Below, piece after piece: positions 19,472 to 28,856 of a DNA stretch of 64,000 bases (the stretch's first letter is position 1; each line of letters begins with the position of its first letter). This stretch comes from Thermosynechococcus vestitus BP-1 (GTDB taxonomy: Bacteria; Cyanobacteriota; Cyanobacteriia; Thermosynechococcales; Thermosynechococcaceae). The position numbers and the translations under genes are program-made. The DNA lies in contig NC_004113.1 in the NCBI RefSeq assembly GCF_000011345.1, positions 1,922,001 to 1,986,000 of the forward strand, in the 5' to 3' direction. The notes below the pieces were generated by a model that made no database searches, had not been told where the DNA came from, and saw nothing but the letters and a program-made list of their open reading frames with translations.

Positions 19472-20524
19472 ATGTCTCGGAATAGTAACCTGCTTCCCTT
19501 GCTCCTCTCCCTTATCTTCACCTGTGGCCTGCTGGGGGTGGGGGCAGTGCTTGTCCTGCGGCTCCTAGGCCATCAAAATCCCCTAGAACAAGTCACTGGC
19601 GGGTTGTCCACTTCACCGGCAGAAAAAACACCAGAGAGGTCGGGCGCCAATTTCAGTGATGTCAGGAATGTGCCCAGCGGGACATTTCAGTACGGAGGCA
19701 GTACGACGTGGGCGCCAATTCGCCGCGATGTCGATCCTTTAATTCAAGTGGTTTGGCCAAATTTTCGTCTGCGCTACACGGATCCACCAACCGGTACACC
19801 GGGGTCGGGCAGTGGTATTCGCATGCTACTGAACAATCAAATTGCCTTTGCCCAATCCTCACGCCCTTTGAATGAACAGGAGCGGCAGCAGGCGCAGAGT
19901 CAGGGTATCAAACTCGTTGAATTGCCAGTGGCGATCGATGGGCTCGCGATCGCCGTCAATCCAACCCTCCAGATCCCCGGCTTAACAGTCCAGCAGGTGG
20001 TTGATATTTACACCGGTAAACTTAGGAACTGGAGTCAAGTGGGGGGGCCCAATCTGGCCATTACCCCCTTTTCACGACGCTTGGAAGATGGGGGTACCGT
20101 GGAATTTTTTGTCCAAGAGGTCTTAGGGGGGCAGCAATTTGGCACTAATGTCGTGATGGTACGAGATACGACGGATGGGCTGCGGCGCTTGGGGGCGACT
20201 GCGGGCGGAATTTACTACGCATCGACACCGGAAATTGTTGGTCAGTGCAGTGTGCGACCGTTGCCCTTGGGGCGTCAGCCGAATCAGTACGTTCCTCCTT
20301 ACCAAGAACCCTACGTTGATTCTTCCCAGTGTCCCCAGCGCCGCAACACCCTGAACTATCGAGCCTTTCAGGACGGCAGCTATCCCATTACCCGTCGCTT
20401 ATTTGTCATTGCTAAGGATGACAATAGCCCAGATGCCCAAGCGGGTCGTGCCTATGCGGCTCTGCTGTTGACCGACCAAGGACAGGCAATCATTGAAAAA
20501 GCGGGGTATGTCCGCCTGCGTTAG
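19472..20524 (+). CDS. PstS-like phosphate-binding protein
   Basis: 350 residues. A single N-terminal membrane helix (about 8-32) is followed by a spacer and a periplasmic binding domain of the PBP/PstS type: TFQYGGSTTWAPIRRDV, GTPGSGSGIRMLLNN, QIAFAQSSRPL, VAIDGLAIAVNP, DIYTGKLRNWSQVGG and YPITRRLFVIAK. PstS-like proteins capture phosphate for ABC import or sense it. No pst permease is next to it; a membrane protein of unknown function follows 12 bases later. It may therefore be a sensor or an auxiliary binding protein rather than the main PstS. Confidence 0.83.
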   Translation: MSRNSNLLPLLLSLIFTCGLLGVGAVLVLRLLGHQNPLEQVTGGLSTSPAEKTPERSGANFSDVRNVPSGTFQYGGSTTWAPIRRDVDPLIQVVWPNFRLRYTDPPTGTPGSGSGIRMLLNNQIAFAQSSRPLNEQERQQAQSQGIKLVELPVAIDGLAIAVNPTLQIPGLTVQQVVDIYTGKLRNWSQVGGPNLAITPFSRRLEDGGTVEFFVQEVLGGQQFGTNVVMVRDTTDGLRRLGATAGGIYYASTPEIVGQCSVRPLPLGRQPNQYVPPYQEPYVDSSQCPQRRNTLNYRAFQDGSYPITRRLFVIAKDDNSPDAQAGRAYAALLLTDQGQAIIEKAGYVRLR

Positions 20525-20536
20525 GGGAGTGCTCTC

Positions 20537-22033
20537 TTGAATAAGCCCTTCAATCGCACCTATGAGCGGATGATGGTAGCGATCGCCAGCCTCAACCTGG
20601 CGTTGGTGCTCTTTGATCTCACCTATATTCCGCTGCGGGACTTTTGGCTGTTGGGAAAAGTCGGCATCCCCCTAATTCAGCGGGTGATTTATCTACCCCA
20701 ACCGTTGCCGATTACCCGCCTCTATGACCCCATTAAAGGGATTCAACCCCACCGAGTAACGCAGCAGTACATCACCACCGTCAACCAACTACGGCACACC
20801 ATTACCACTGAAGGCGTGGATGCCCCAGCAACACAAGCGCTTTTGACGCAGTTGCGGCAGCAGAGTAAAACCATGGTGGACACCAACCCCTTTGCTCTGG
20901 CCAATAAGAGCGGCACCCTTGAGCAGATTAAGAATCGCATGCGGCAGCGGGTCTTTGGCAGTCGGGATGCCTCCTCCAAAGAGGCCTTTGAGCGCTTTTG
21001 GAGTCCGGAGTACATCAATGAACGGGACTGGCGGAGCAACCTGAATTGGTTTGAGAAGCACATTATTCCCCTAATCGCGACCAACTATTGGCGCGCCTAT
21101 GGCGAGGATGGGAATTTTCTAAATCGGTTTGGCGTTCTGGATCTTCCTTTTAATCTCCTCTTCTTTGTTGAGTTCTTGGGTCGCACGTTTTGGCTGAGTC
21201 GGCAGTATGGCGGTTGTGGCTGGCGAGATGCCATGCTGTGGCGCTGGTACGATGGGCTGCTCTTTTTTCCCTTTTGGTGGTTGGCACCGACGTGGGCATG
21301 GCTGCGGGTGATTCCCGTCATGATTCGCCTCGATCAAGCGGGTCTCATCTGCCTGGATACCCTGGAGCGGCAGCTATCTCAAGGCTTGGTGGGGGCGATC
21401 GCCACCGACATTTCAGAGGTGGTTGTCCTGCAAGTGCTGACGCAGCTGCAAAAGGCCATTCGCCGCGGTCAGTTTAGCCACTGGCTTCCCCGTGCCTCTA
21501 GCTTACAGGTCAATAGCGTCAATAGCAGGGTGAATGACATTGATGAATTGGGGGAACTGGCCGCCTTGGTGGTTCAAGTGATCCTCTACCGTGTTGTGCC
21601 TCAACTGCGGCCAGAAGTGGAAGCATTAGTGGCCTACAGTGTGGATCAAGTCCTACGGCAAGCCCCCCCCTATCGCCGATTGCTAGAGAGCCCGACCCTA
21701 GCCGCCTTACCCCTGCAGTGGCGCCAATCCCTTGCCAAAGAGATTAGCGATCGCCTCTTTCTGCTGTTGGAGCAGGCCAGCAAAAACCAAGGCAATCCAC
21801 CCCGTGAAGGCACCTTGCTAGTGAGTCAACTGGCGCAAAAATTTGGCCAAACCCTGAGTGCTGAACTCCAAGAGGAACAGGTGGGCAAGGTGATCCAAGA
21901 CCTCTTGGTGGTATGGCTAGAGGAACTGAAAATTAACTTTGTGCGCCAGACCCACCTGGAAGGCATTGAAACCGTTCTAGAGGAAACTCGCACCCTTCAG
22001 GAACGTTTGGCGCAGAACCGGCTTAAACCCTAG
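20537..22033 (+). CDS. Cyanobacterial membrane protein of unknown function
   Basis: 498 residues. I do not recognise a named domain. There is an N-terminal hydrophobic segment (about 12-32), a mixed region, a second hydrophobic block (about 195-260, with FNLLFFVEFLGRTFWL and LLFFPFWWLAPTWAWL), and a long soluble C-terminal half rich in Leu, Gln and Glu. It starts with TTG preceded by GGGGAG; the next in-frame ATG (20570) would cut into the first hydrophobic segment. It follows the PstS-like gene with a 12-base gap and is probably in its operon. The stop lies one base from the convergent tab2 stop. Confidence 0.75.
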   Translation: MNKPFNRTYERMMVAIASLNLALVLFDLTYIPLRDFWLLGKVGIPLIQRVIYLPQPLPITRLYDPIKGIQPHRVTQQYITTVNQLRHTITTEGVDAPATQALLTQLRQQSKTMVDTNPFALANKSGTLEQIKNRMRQRVFGSRDASSKEAFERFWSPEYINERDWRSNLNWFEKHIIPLIATNYWRAYGEDGNFLNRFGVLDLPFNLLFFVEFLGRTFWLSRQYGGCGWRDAMLWRWYDGLLFFPFWWLAPTWAWLRVIPVMIRLDQAGLICLDTLERQLSQGLVGAIATDISEVVVLQVLTQLQKAIRRGQFSHWLPRASSLQVNSVNSRVNDIDELGELAALVVQVILYRVVPQLRPEVEALVAYSVDQVLRQAPPYRRLLESPTLAALPLQWRQSLAKEISDRLFLLLEQASKNQGNPPREGTLLVSQLAQKFGQTLSAELQEEQVGKVIQDLLVVWLEELKINFVRQTHLEGIETVLEETRTLQERLAQNRLKP

Positions 22034-22034
22034 G

Positions 22035-22865
22035 CTATTCAAGGGGTTGCAGCAGCCACAGGGCAGTGTAGGTCGTGTCCCTGGGCGTGGGCTGAATGAG
22101 TAGAAAGTGCAAGCCTTGGCTTTTTTGCAGGCGATCGCGAAACACGTCTCCCGCTTGGGCAATTTCCGAATCCTGAAACGTTAAAAACACCCAGCGATCG
22201 CGCAGGCCACTGTGCAGGAGAACGCCACAGGGCTGCCCCGGTACAAACTCTAGACGATAGGGCACCTGCTCTTGGAACCAGCGAGCCAGCTTCAAGGATT
22301 TGCGACCCCCATAGAGAATAATTCCCGGAATCAGGGTGTCTGCCGCCAAGCCTAGGGACTCCGGCAGCATCTCCATTTCCAAGGCCAGAATCCGTAAAGG
22401 GTACTGCATCAGTTGCTGCAAATCAGGAGGCGCAATCGCTGCAAACTGCCAAGATTCTCCCCAAATATCATCCGGCAAGGGCAGGGGCGGGGGCTGCTCA
22501 ATAGCCAAGGGATCGTAGGCTTCACCCGTGTAGGTTTTCAGGCTTGGGTATTCCTGAGCGCGTTGACACAGGTAGTGCTTCAGAGCAGCAGTGCGGCGGG
22601 TGGGCTCTAGGGGGATGTTGAGCTGTTGGCAGGCTCCTTCCACCAGCCCTAAACTCTGGGGGCGAAAGACCTGTACCCGCTCTGGCAAGGGCTGACCGCA
22701 ACTGTTGAATTCTGTGGCAACCCAGGCACTGCTCACCAGCGGTTCGGGACAAAAAGTCGTGTAGTAAAAATGGTCTTCAGGATCACAAATCACCAGTTCC
22801 CACAGATCAAGACCACTGGGGGTACGCAAAGGCCGACGGTAAAGGTCAACTTGCCAACGGGACAT
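22035..22865 (-). CDS. Tab2/Atab2-family RNA-binding translation factor
   Basis: 276 residues of the Tab2 family (DUF1092). Tab2 in Chlamydomonas and Atab2 in Arabidopsis bind the psaB leader and are needed for photosystem I protein synthesis; cyanobacterial members are assumed to act similarly. Visible: MSRWQVDLYRRPLRTPSG, LWELVICDPEDHF, WVATEFNSCGQPLPERVQVFRP and the C-terminal GRKSLKLARWFQ with TYTALWLLQPL. Length is normal. Confidence 0.88.
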   Translation of the reverse strand: MSRWQVDLYRRPLRTPSGLDLWELVICDPEDHFYYTTFCPEPLVSSAWVATEFNSCGQPLPERVQVFRPQSLGLVEGACQQLNIPLEPTRRTAALKHYLCQRAQEYPSLKTYTGEAYDPLAIEQPPPLPLPDDIWGESWQFAAIAPPDLQQLMQYPLRILALEMEMLPESLGLAADTLIPGIILYGGRKSLKLARWFQEQVPYRLEFVPGQPCGVLLHSGLRDRWVFLTFQDSEIAQAGDVFRDRLQKSQGLHFLLIQPTPRDTTYTALWLLQPLE

Positions 22866-23516
22866 CGACGGAATGGATAGGCAAAAGAGGGGATAGCCTT
22901 TCTCTTCAGACTGAATTAGGGGCTATATTTATTCTCCTGCTTTTTCTCTGATTTGTTAGAGCTATTCCAATAAAGAATGAGACATGATCTAGGACAATCA
23001 TTGCCAATCAGCGCATCAATAGAACCGTTGGACCCTACATCCATCTGCTGTTGCCCTTCCTCAGGGCGTTCTTGGTAACGCACCTATTTTTTCGGGTCAT
23101 GCCCAGCCAGGCAAGGGCAGCACTCATTGTGGAAATTTGTATGCCAAATTGCTGGACACGGTCGATTAAAGAGTCATCTAAAGGGTCAGCGGGACGCGCA
23201 GCAACCTCTGGCTCCAGGGCCTGCCAATCCAGTTTCCATTGACACAGATCTGGCTTGCGATCGCGCCCCCGATGTTTTGCAAACTCAGAGCTGAGATTAG
23301 CGTAAGGATCAACTGCTCAAAACAATCGTTATCGCGTTGGTGGGGACTGTCTTGAAGTAATTGATTGCCTTTAGTGTCAAAACACCCCTTGATTTACTGT
23401 ATTTCGCTACCCCAATTCTGAGGATTGCCATCAGCCCATCGTTGATGTAGTTGATCTACTGTGTCAGTTCCGCAGCCCCTACCGAGGGACCTGAGGTTTG
23501 CAACACAGTTGTCTTT
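22866..23516. other. 650-base gap with transposase remnant and no intact gene
   Basis: No intact coding region is supported. The left part (22866-23036) is AT-rich and holds no motif I recognise. The centre carries a degraded transposase on the minus strand. On the right, 23397-23473 reads on the minus strand as DTVDQLHQRWADGNPQNWG before a stop; this may be another gene fragment, which I cannot name. Confidence 0.6.
23037..23283 (-). pseudogene. IS630-type transposase fragment
   Basis: The minus strand reads FAKHRGRDRKPDLCQWKL, then LIDRVQQFGIQISTMSAALAWLGMTRKN. A frame change then gives RYQERPEEGQQQMD. The second part is the linker after the N-terminal helix-turn-helix of IS630-family transposases (TRKKxxRYQERxEE pattern). 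Catalytic domain and inverted repeats are absent, and the frame is broken. This is a fragment, not a mobile element. Confidence 0.6.
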
Positions 23517-25655
23517 CTAGGGGGTGTGAATCTGTGCTAATAGGGCACTCACCTGCTCAGTAGTGAGGGGTCGGGAGAAATAATAGCCTTGGACATAGTC
23601 ACAGCCAAGTTCCCGCAGTCGCGTCACTTGATAGGGATGCTCCACCCCTTCAGCAACCACTTCCAATGCCAATCCCTTGGCAAGGCTAACAATGGCATCA
23701 ATCACCAGGGGTCTTTGCTCGGTTTCGGTGATGAGCTTTACAAAGCTGCGATCGACTTTGAGAATGTCGATGGGCAGATGGGTCAAATAGCGCAGAGAAG
23801 AATAGCCAGTGCCAAAGTCATCAAGACTCAGCTTGATTCCCTGTGCCTTCAGTTTGCATAATGTCTCCCGCACCTGATCTGGCTGATCAATCCCCACACT
23901 TTCGGTCATTTCCAGGTGCAGGCAATGGGGAGGAATCTGGGTCTGTTCCAAAGCAGCCAACACTTGCTCGGGCAAGGCAGGGTGCATCAGTTGCCGATTG
24001 GATAAATTCACGTTCACGGACAACTGACACTGGGGAAATTGCTCGTGCCAGTACTGGAGATCACGACAGGCGCGCCAGATGACCCAGTCCCCAATAGGCA
24101 GAATCAATCCCGTTTCCTCCGCCAGGGGAATGAAACGATCAGGCAGGAGGAAGCCTTGAGTGGGATGCTGCCAGCGAATCAGAGCTTCAAAGCCGTAGAG
24201 GGCATTGTCCCTAAGGCGGTAAATGGGCTGATAAAGGAGGGTAAATTCGTCCCGCTCAATGGCTTGGCGCAGCCCGATTTCTAGGGAGAGGCGATCGCGG
24301 GCCATCAAATGCATGTCTTCGCTAAAGACTTGATAGCGATTTCCCCCCGCCAGCTTGGCACGATACATGGCAATATCGGCATTGCGCAAATAGTTTTCTG
24401 CCTTCTCAATGTGGGCCGATCGCAGGGCCACGCCAATACTCACCCTGAGCGCGATCGGTTGATCATTCACTACAAAGGGTTTATCCAATTCACTGTGGAT
24501 GCGATCGCAAACAGCCAAAGCGTCGTTGTTGTCACTAATATCATCCAGCAAAATCACAAACTCATCGCCCCCAATACGAGCCACCGTGTCATCGGCGCGG
24601 ACAATGCGGGTGAGACGATTGGCCAATTCGATCAAAATCAAGTCCCCAGAACTGTGGCCAAGGCTGTCGTTAATGACCTTAAAGCGATCAATGTCAATAA
24701 ACAAAATTGCAAGCTTGTAGTCAGGACGCCGCCGACCGTGGCGAGCCGCCTGCTCTATGCGATCAAAGAGAAGTGTGCGATTGGCTAACCCCGTCAGCCA
24801 GTCATGGAGGCCATCATGGAGTAACTGTGCCTCCCCAAGACGATGTTCTGTCAAATCGGTCAGAGAACCCGCAACCCGTGTGGCATTGCCATGGACATCC
24901 CGCAGCACCAGCCCCCGTGCTAAGACCCAACGATAGGCACCATTGCGATGCTGAATGCGAAACTCTTGGTGGAAATGGGGGGTTTGACCGCGGATATGGA
25001 GCATTAAATTCAACTTTACGCGGTCCCCATCTTGGGGGTGAATGCGCTTGAGCCAATCGTCAATGTGGTTGCCAATTTCGTCATCCTGATAGCCGAGAAT
25101 GCTTTTCCAGCGCGAGGAATAAAACGTCTCATTGGTCGTCAGGTTCCAGTCCCAAATACCGTCATTGATGCTACGGGTCAGCAGTGCATAGCGATCGCTC
25201 GTTTCCAGGAGCGCCGCCTGAGTTAACTTCATATCAGTAATGTTGTAGCCGCAGATTAAACCTTCCCCATTGGGAAAGCGCACAAAAGCCCAAATCATCT
25301 CTAAAACTTGACCATCGGCACCATGGACAGGTACCTCCTGCCAACCGTTGGGGGGATGAATCATCCAATAACGCATCTGCCGCTGGGTTTCTGGATCAGG
25401 AAAGCACTGACTCAAAAAATCCCCTGAGATCAAGTCCCCTGTATCCCAGCCCAACTGGGTCGTCACCTCTTGGTTAAGGGAATGAATGTGTCCCTCATTG
25501 TCATAGAAAAGAATGAGTAGAGGTAAACGGGCACAAACATCCCGCAGTAAGTCATAGGGATCAATACCTAGCGGAAAATCAAATCCATGGCCTGTTTGAC
25601 CATTCACCATTGGCCACCTGAATTGCAAAAATGAAGGTGAGTCATCCTGCTCCAT
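23517..25655 (-). CDS. PAS-PAS-GGDEF-EAL cyclic-di-GMP protein
   Basis: 712 residues. Two PAS domains lie at about 35-150 and 155-275 (the second with the PAC-type WVLARGLVLRD), then GGDEF (about 280-440) and EAL (about 455-705). GGDEF is intact, with a RADD I-site five residues before it (product inhibition), and FIDIDRFKVIND for substrate. EAL is intact (YGFEALIRW), with LEMTESVG, SLDDFGTGYSSL and VKLITETEQRP. It could therefore both make and degrade c-di-GMP. PAS ligands are not identified. No second messenger effector sits nearby. Confidence 0.95.
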   Translation of the reverse strand: MEQDDSPSFLQFRWPMVNGQTGHGFDFPLGIDPYDLLRDVCARLPLLILFYDNEGHIHSLNQEVTTQLGWDTGDLISGDFLSQCFPDPETQRQMRYWMIHPPNGWQEVPVHGADGQVLEMIWAFVRFPNGEGLICGYNITDMKLTQAALLETSDRYALLTRSINDGIWDWNLTTNETFYSSRWKSILGYQDDEIGNHIDDWLKRIHPQDGDRVKLNLMLHIRGQTPHFHQEFRIQHRNGAYRWVLARGLVLRDVHGNATRVAGSLTDLTEHRLGEAQLLHDGLHDWLTGLANRTLLFDRIEQAARHGRRRPDYKLAILFIDIDRFKVINDSLGHSSGDLILIELANRLTRIVRADDTVARIGGDEFVILLDDISDNNDALAVCDRIHSELDKPFVVNDQPIALRVSIGVALRSAHIEKAENYLRNADIAMYRAKLAGGNRYQVFSEDMHLMARDRLSLEIGLRQAIERDEFTLLYQPIYRLRDNALYGFEALIRWQHPTQGFLLPDRFIPLAEETGLILPIGDWVIWRACRDLQYWHEQFPQCQLSVNVNLSNRQLMHPALPEQVLAALEQTQIPPHCLHLEMTESVGIDQPDQVRETLCKLKAQGIKLSLDDFGTGYSSLRYLTHLPIDILKVDRSFVKLITETEQRPLVIDAIVSLAKGLALEVVAEGVEHPYQVTRLRELGCDYVQGYYFSRPLTTEQVSALLAQIHTP

Positions 25656-25773
25656 GAAAATATCCTAGCTTAAGTGCTCAACAAGCCAGAAACTGGCTCT
25701 CCTAGACCATAAGACTCCTAGGTCCCTTTAAAAATCTTGATGCGCAGACAGAAAAATTTTTATCTTCTGCTGG

Positions 25774-26100
25774 CTAGCCAGTCATAGATACTGATCCCAC
25801 GGGGGGTAGCACATATTTTAATCCCAAAATCCAAAAAATTTGCTGGCTAATTGCGTCATATTGCTCAGTGGAGAGTAGGTCTTTTTTCTGGTGCAAAAGA
25901 ATCAGTCTGCCCAACTGTTCCGTGACTGTAGCTAACTCCTGCGTATCGGGATAGAGACTCTCAAGTACAGCATGGAGATCAGCCTCAGCATTAGCCACTA
26001 GCCCTGCTCCTTCATGGATGACGGGCTTAAGAAACGGCTCATACTGCCGCAACAACCGCCGCAGGTAGTAGACACTAGAGATCGACAGTGTAGGAACCAT
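25774..26100 (-). CDS. Hypothetical 108-residue protein
   Basis: 108 residues, not recognised. It appears mostly alpha-helical: SSVYYLRRLLRQYEPFLKPVI, an acidic middle (NAEADLHAVLESLYPD) and LATVTEQLGRLILLH. It is followed downstream by the PAS-GGDEF-EAL gene 118 bases away. Its codon use is typical of the region. No membrane helix or signal peptide is seen. Confidence 0.55.
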   Translation of the reverse strand: MVPTLSISSVYYLRRLLRQYEPFLKPVIHEGAGLVANAEADLHAVLESLYPDTQELATVTEQLGRLILLHQKKDLLSTEQYDAISQQIFWILGLKYVLPPVGSVSMTG

Positions 26101-26879
26101 AAGCCACTTCCTCAGATTCAGTAGAAGAGATTCAATGGAAGAAGTTAAAACTGCACACTAATCATTGAGCCATTAAGGATTAAATACCATGGAAAAAGGG
26201 ACACAGTTGTTATCCAAATTACAATCCGCCCCCATTCACTTCAAGTTTTTACCTCCCAAGATTGCACTCAGAAGGGTAATTTTTGGATTAAGCTTGATAG
26301 CTTGCCAATGCCCATAGTTTAGGCAATTTCCCTAATTTGCGTCAATTGAGTTTTGGTATCGATGAATACTTACCCCCCTGTTTTTACAAGATTTAAGTTT
26401 TAATTAATTTTTTTATCAGTGATTTAATTCATATTAGTCATCCTGTTGATGCCGCAATCATTCATTGAGTAATCAATCTTGAAGTATTGAGTCCTATCTT
26501 TAAATTGAGGATTATTCATTAGTTTCCTCTACGTAAAGCTTGATTTTTGACAATCCATCGAACAAGCCAGGTCAGGCTAGAAGAGCATTCTTGCTTCAGA
26601 GATTGTCTATAATATAAATCATCCTAAAACTTGGATTGCTGATTCTTTAGAACTTCGTAATCCTTTTTTAATGGAATAATTAAGAATTATTTAAGATTCT
26701 CAGGATTTTTTAATAATTCCTGTCCCGACACAATGACTCCGCCCCAGGGAGATTTTGGTGCAGGAGCTCTTCGACAGCGCAGGAGACTGAGCGATTTATC
26801 TTATTTTAATTTTCAATGAGAAAATTTTTTGGCTTTTATGCTGTATCTATCACAAGTGATCTTGTTTTTTTAAGGAATC
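26101..26879. other. 780-base AT-rich stretch with no supported gene
   Basis: Most of it is AT-rich with poly-A and poly-T runs, unlike the rest of the window. Two tiny reading frames exist: a 42-codon frame at 26189-26317 with weak AAGGA upstream, and a 28-codon frame at 26733-26819 inside a GC-rich island (26720-26795). Neither is supported by a family. A CTCC/GGAG hairpin occurs in that island (26737-26754). A non-coding RNA or remnant gene is possible. I see no tRNA pattern. Confidence 0.55.
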
Positions 26880-27011
26880 CTAGTGTACAAAAAAGCCCAC
26901 GATCACCAGGGGGATAAAGAGACTCAGGGCAACAATGAGCAGTAAATTTTCGGGTTCGACGTTAATGATCGTGGGTTGATTGCGTTTTTTTTGGGGGGTT
27001 GGATTGGTCAT
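26880..27011 (-). CDS. 43-residue single-span membrane protein
   Basis: An ATG (27011) opens a 43-codon frame ending in TAG at 26880. A polar, proline- and lysine-rich N-terminus (residues 1-21: TNPTPQKKRNQ) is followed by one clean membrane helix (about 23-41: LLLIVALSLFIPLVIVGFF) and a short VH tail. This is the layout of small subunits of thylakoid complexes such as photosystem I, II, cytochrome b6f or NDH-1, but I cannot match it to a named one. It is divergent from nrdR, with about 120 bases between. No strong ribosome site is seen. Confidence 0.6.
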   Translation of the reverse strand: MTNPTPQKKRNQPTIINVEPENLLLIVALSLFIPLVIVGFFVH

Positions 27012-27130
27012 GGCAGGATACCCAAGGGATACCCTTAGCCTAGCAAACCCTGTCGCAGCCCTGGCAAAGGTTAATGAGTCGAAAGAATCGGCTATGATAC
27101 TCTACAGGTGCCTGAATCAGTGGGATCCCT

Positions 27131-27619
27131 ATGCAGTGTCCCTATTGCCACCATACAGATAGTCGTGTTCTAGAGTCTCGATCGGCAGAAGGGGGGCAAA
27201 GTATTCGGCGGCGGCGCGAGTGTCTAGCCTGCGGTCGTCGTTTCACCACCTATGAGCGGATTGAGTTTGTGCCCATTACGGTCATTAAGCGCAACGGCGA
27301 TCGCGAGTCCTTTGATCGCTCGAAATTACTGCGGGGGATTATGACCGCCTGTGGTAAAACCAACATTCCCCAACAAAAAATTGAAGCCCTTGTGGATGAT
27401 ATTGAGGCGGATTTGCAGTTGCGATCGCGCCGCGAAGTCACCAGCGCCGAATTGGGGGAAGCGGCCCTACAACGACTGCGCCACCTGAGTGAAGTGGCCT
27501 ATGTCCGCTTTGCCTCGGTCTATCGCCAATTCCAGGGCATCAGTGATTTTGTTGCTGAACTTGCCCATCTCCAAGAGACCCCTGCCTCCCCAGAGTTGCT
27601 GACGATCTCCCAGTCCTAG
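27131..27619 (+). CDS. nrdR: Transcriptional repressor NrdR
   Basis: 162 residues. It represses ribonucleotide reductase genes in response to ATP/dATP. The N-terminal zinc ribbon is intact ([15 protein letters not shown], then [15 protein letters not shown]) and is followed by an ATP-cone domain ([37 protein letters not shown]). Length is normal. The stop shares CTAG with the convergent acyltransferase. Confidence 0.96.
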   Translation: MQCPYCHHTDSRVLESRSAEGGQSIRRRRECLACGRRFTTYERIEFVPITVIKRNGDRESFDRSKLLRGIMTACGKTNIPQQKIEALVDDIEADLQLRSRREVTSAELGEAALQRLRHLSEVAYVRFASVYRQFQGISDFVAELAHLQETPASPELLTISQS

Positions 27620-28812
27620 AGGGACTTCATGGGTAAATCAGCATTAATTGTATCAATGAGTCTTTGCTCTTCGTCATTGATCTGGTCAATGTAGTGGTCA
27701 AAAATTTCCGCTAAACGTGGTTCATAGAAACGGTGCAGGCTGTAGTTGGGCGTCGCTGGAAAGCCCCGCCGTTTTTTATGACGTCCACCGGCGCCGGGAT
27801 CAAAGCGCTGAATGCCGTGGGCGATCGCCCACTCAATGGGTTCGTAGTAGCAGGCACTAAAGTGCAGACAATCAATTTCACGGGCACAGCCCCAATAGCG
27901 ACCGTAGAGATTGGTTCCCTTGGTAATGCAAAAGGACATGGCAATGGGACGCTGACCGCCGCTGTTGGGATAGGCGGCAAAAAGAACCACTCGATGGCGA
28001 TAGCGATCGCTCAGGGCTTCAAAAAACTGCCGCGTCAGATACTTGCTGCCCCACCAGCCAAATTTGTCGCAGGTATCAGCATAGAAATCGTGCATCCGTT
28101 GCAACAGGCTACGGCTGACCTCATCCCCCTGATGAACCCGAAACGTCAGACCCGCTTGAGCCACAGCCTTGCGTTCTCGCTTGATGTTGCGGCGTTGATT
28201 GGCATTGAAGTCCGCTAGGTAGTCGTCGAAGGTCTGATAGTTGCGATTTTGCCAGATGTAACTGTGGTGGAGCCAAGCCCGATAACCGTAGGCCTCGGCA
28301 GCGGGTTGCCATTGGGGATCGACGTAGAGAAAGTGGCAACTGGAAAAGCGGTGGCGCTGACAAAGGCGATCAATTTCATGGAGCATCACCTTGGTCATCA
28401 TGGCCACATCTACTCCCTCTACCATGAGAAAGCGATAGCCCACCGCCGGTGTAAAGGGCGCCATCCCCAGGAGCTTTGGATAATAGCGAATACCCAACCG
28501 CGCGGCTAAATCGGCCCACTGGTGATCAAAGACAAATTCCCCTTGACTGTGACCTTTGACATACAGAGGCGCTGCGGCCACCAGTTCCCGCTGACCCTGG
28601 CGATCGCGCCAAACTAGCAAATGATGGGGGAGCCAACCTGTTTGGGGCGTTGCACTGCCGGAGGCTTCAATTTGATGCAGCCATTCCCATTCAAAGAAGG
28701 GAGTTTCTAGGGGCAAAGCCAGGGCATCCCACTGGTTTTGGGGAACGCTGGCGATCGCATTCACCCACTGAATGGTTAGCTCTGGTGCCAGTGCCGCTGC
28801 AAATTCTGCCAT
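27616..28812 (-). CDS. GNAT-type N-acyltransferase (FemAB-like, DUF482)
   Basis: 398 residues. It matches the PF04339/DUF482 (FemAB-related) family: [20 protein letters not shown] at the start, [48 protein letters not shown], and [21 protein letters not shown] towards the end. Members are predicted to transfer an acyl or aminoacyl group; substrate is unknown. Length fits the family. Confidence 0.85.
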   Translation of the reverse strand: MAEFAAALAPELTIQWVNAIASVPQNQWDALALPLETPFFEWEWLHQIEASGSATPQTGWLPHHLLVWRDRQGQRELVAAAPLYVKGHSQGEFVFDHQWADLAARLGIRYYPKLLGMAPFTPAVGYRFLMVEGVDVAMMTKVMLHEIDRLCQRHRFSSCHFLYVDPQWQPAAEAYGYRAWLHHSYIWQNRNYQTFDDYLADFNANQRRNIKRERKAVAQAGLTFRVHQGDEVSRSLLQRMHDFYADTCDKFGWWGSKYLTRQFFEALSDRYRHRVVLFAAYPNSGGQRPIAMSFCITKGTNLYGRYWGCAREIDCLHFSACYYEPIEWAIAHGIQRFDPGAGGRHKKRRGFPATPNYSLHRFYEPRLAEIFDHYIDQINDEEQRLIDTINADLPMKSL

Positions 28813-28856
28813 GCTTTTCAGGAAAACTGCTTCTCTGTTGTACTATAGCAAGCCCC

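Noticed and set aside
26189-26317. 42-codon frame in the AT-rich gap
   Set aside because: Weak AAGGA, no family resemblance, and hydrophobic end without clean helix.
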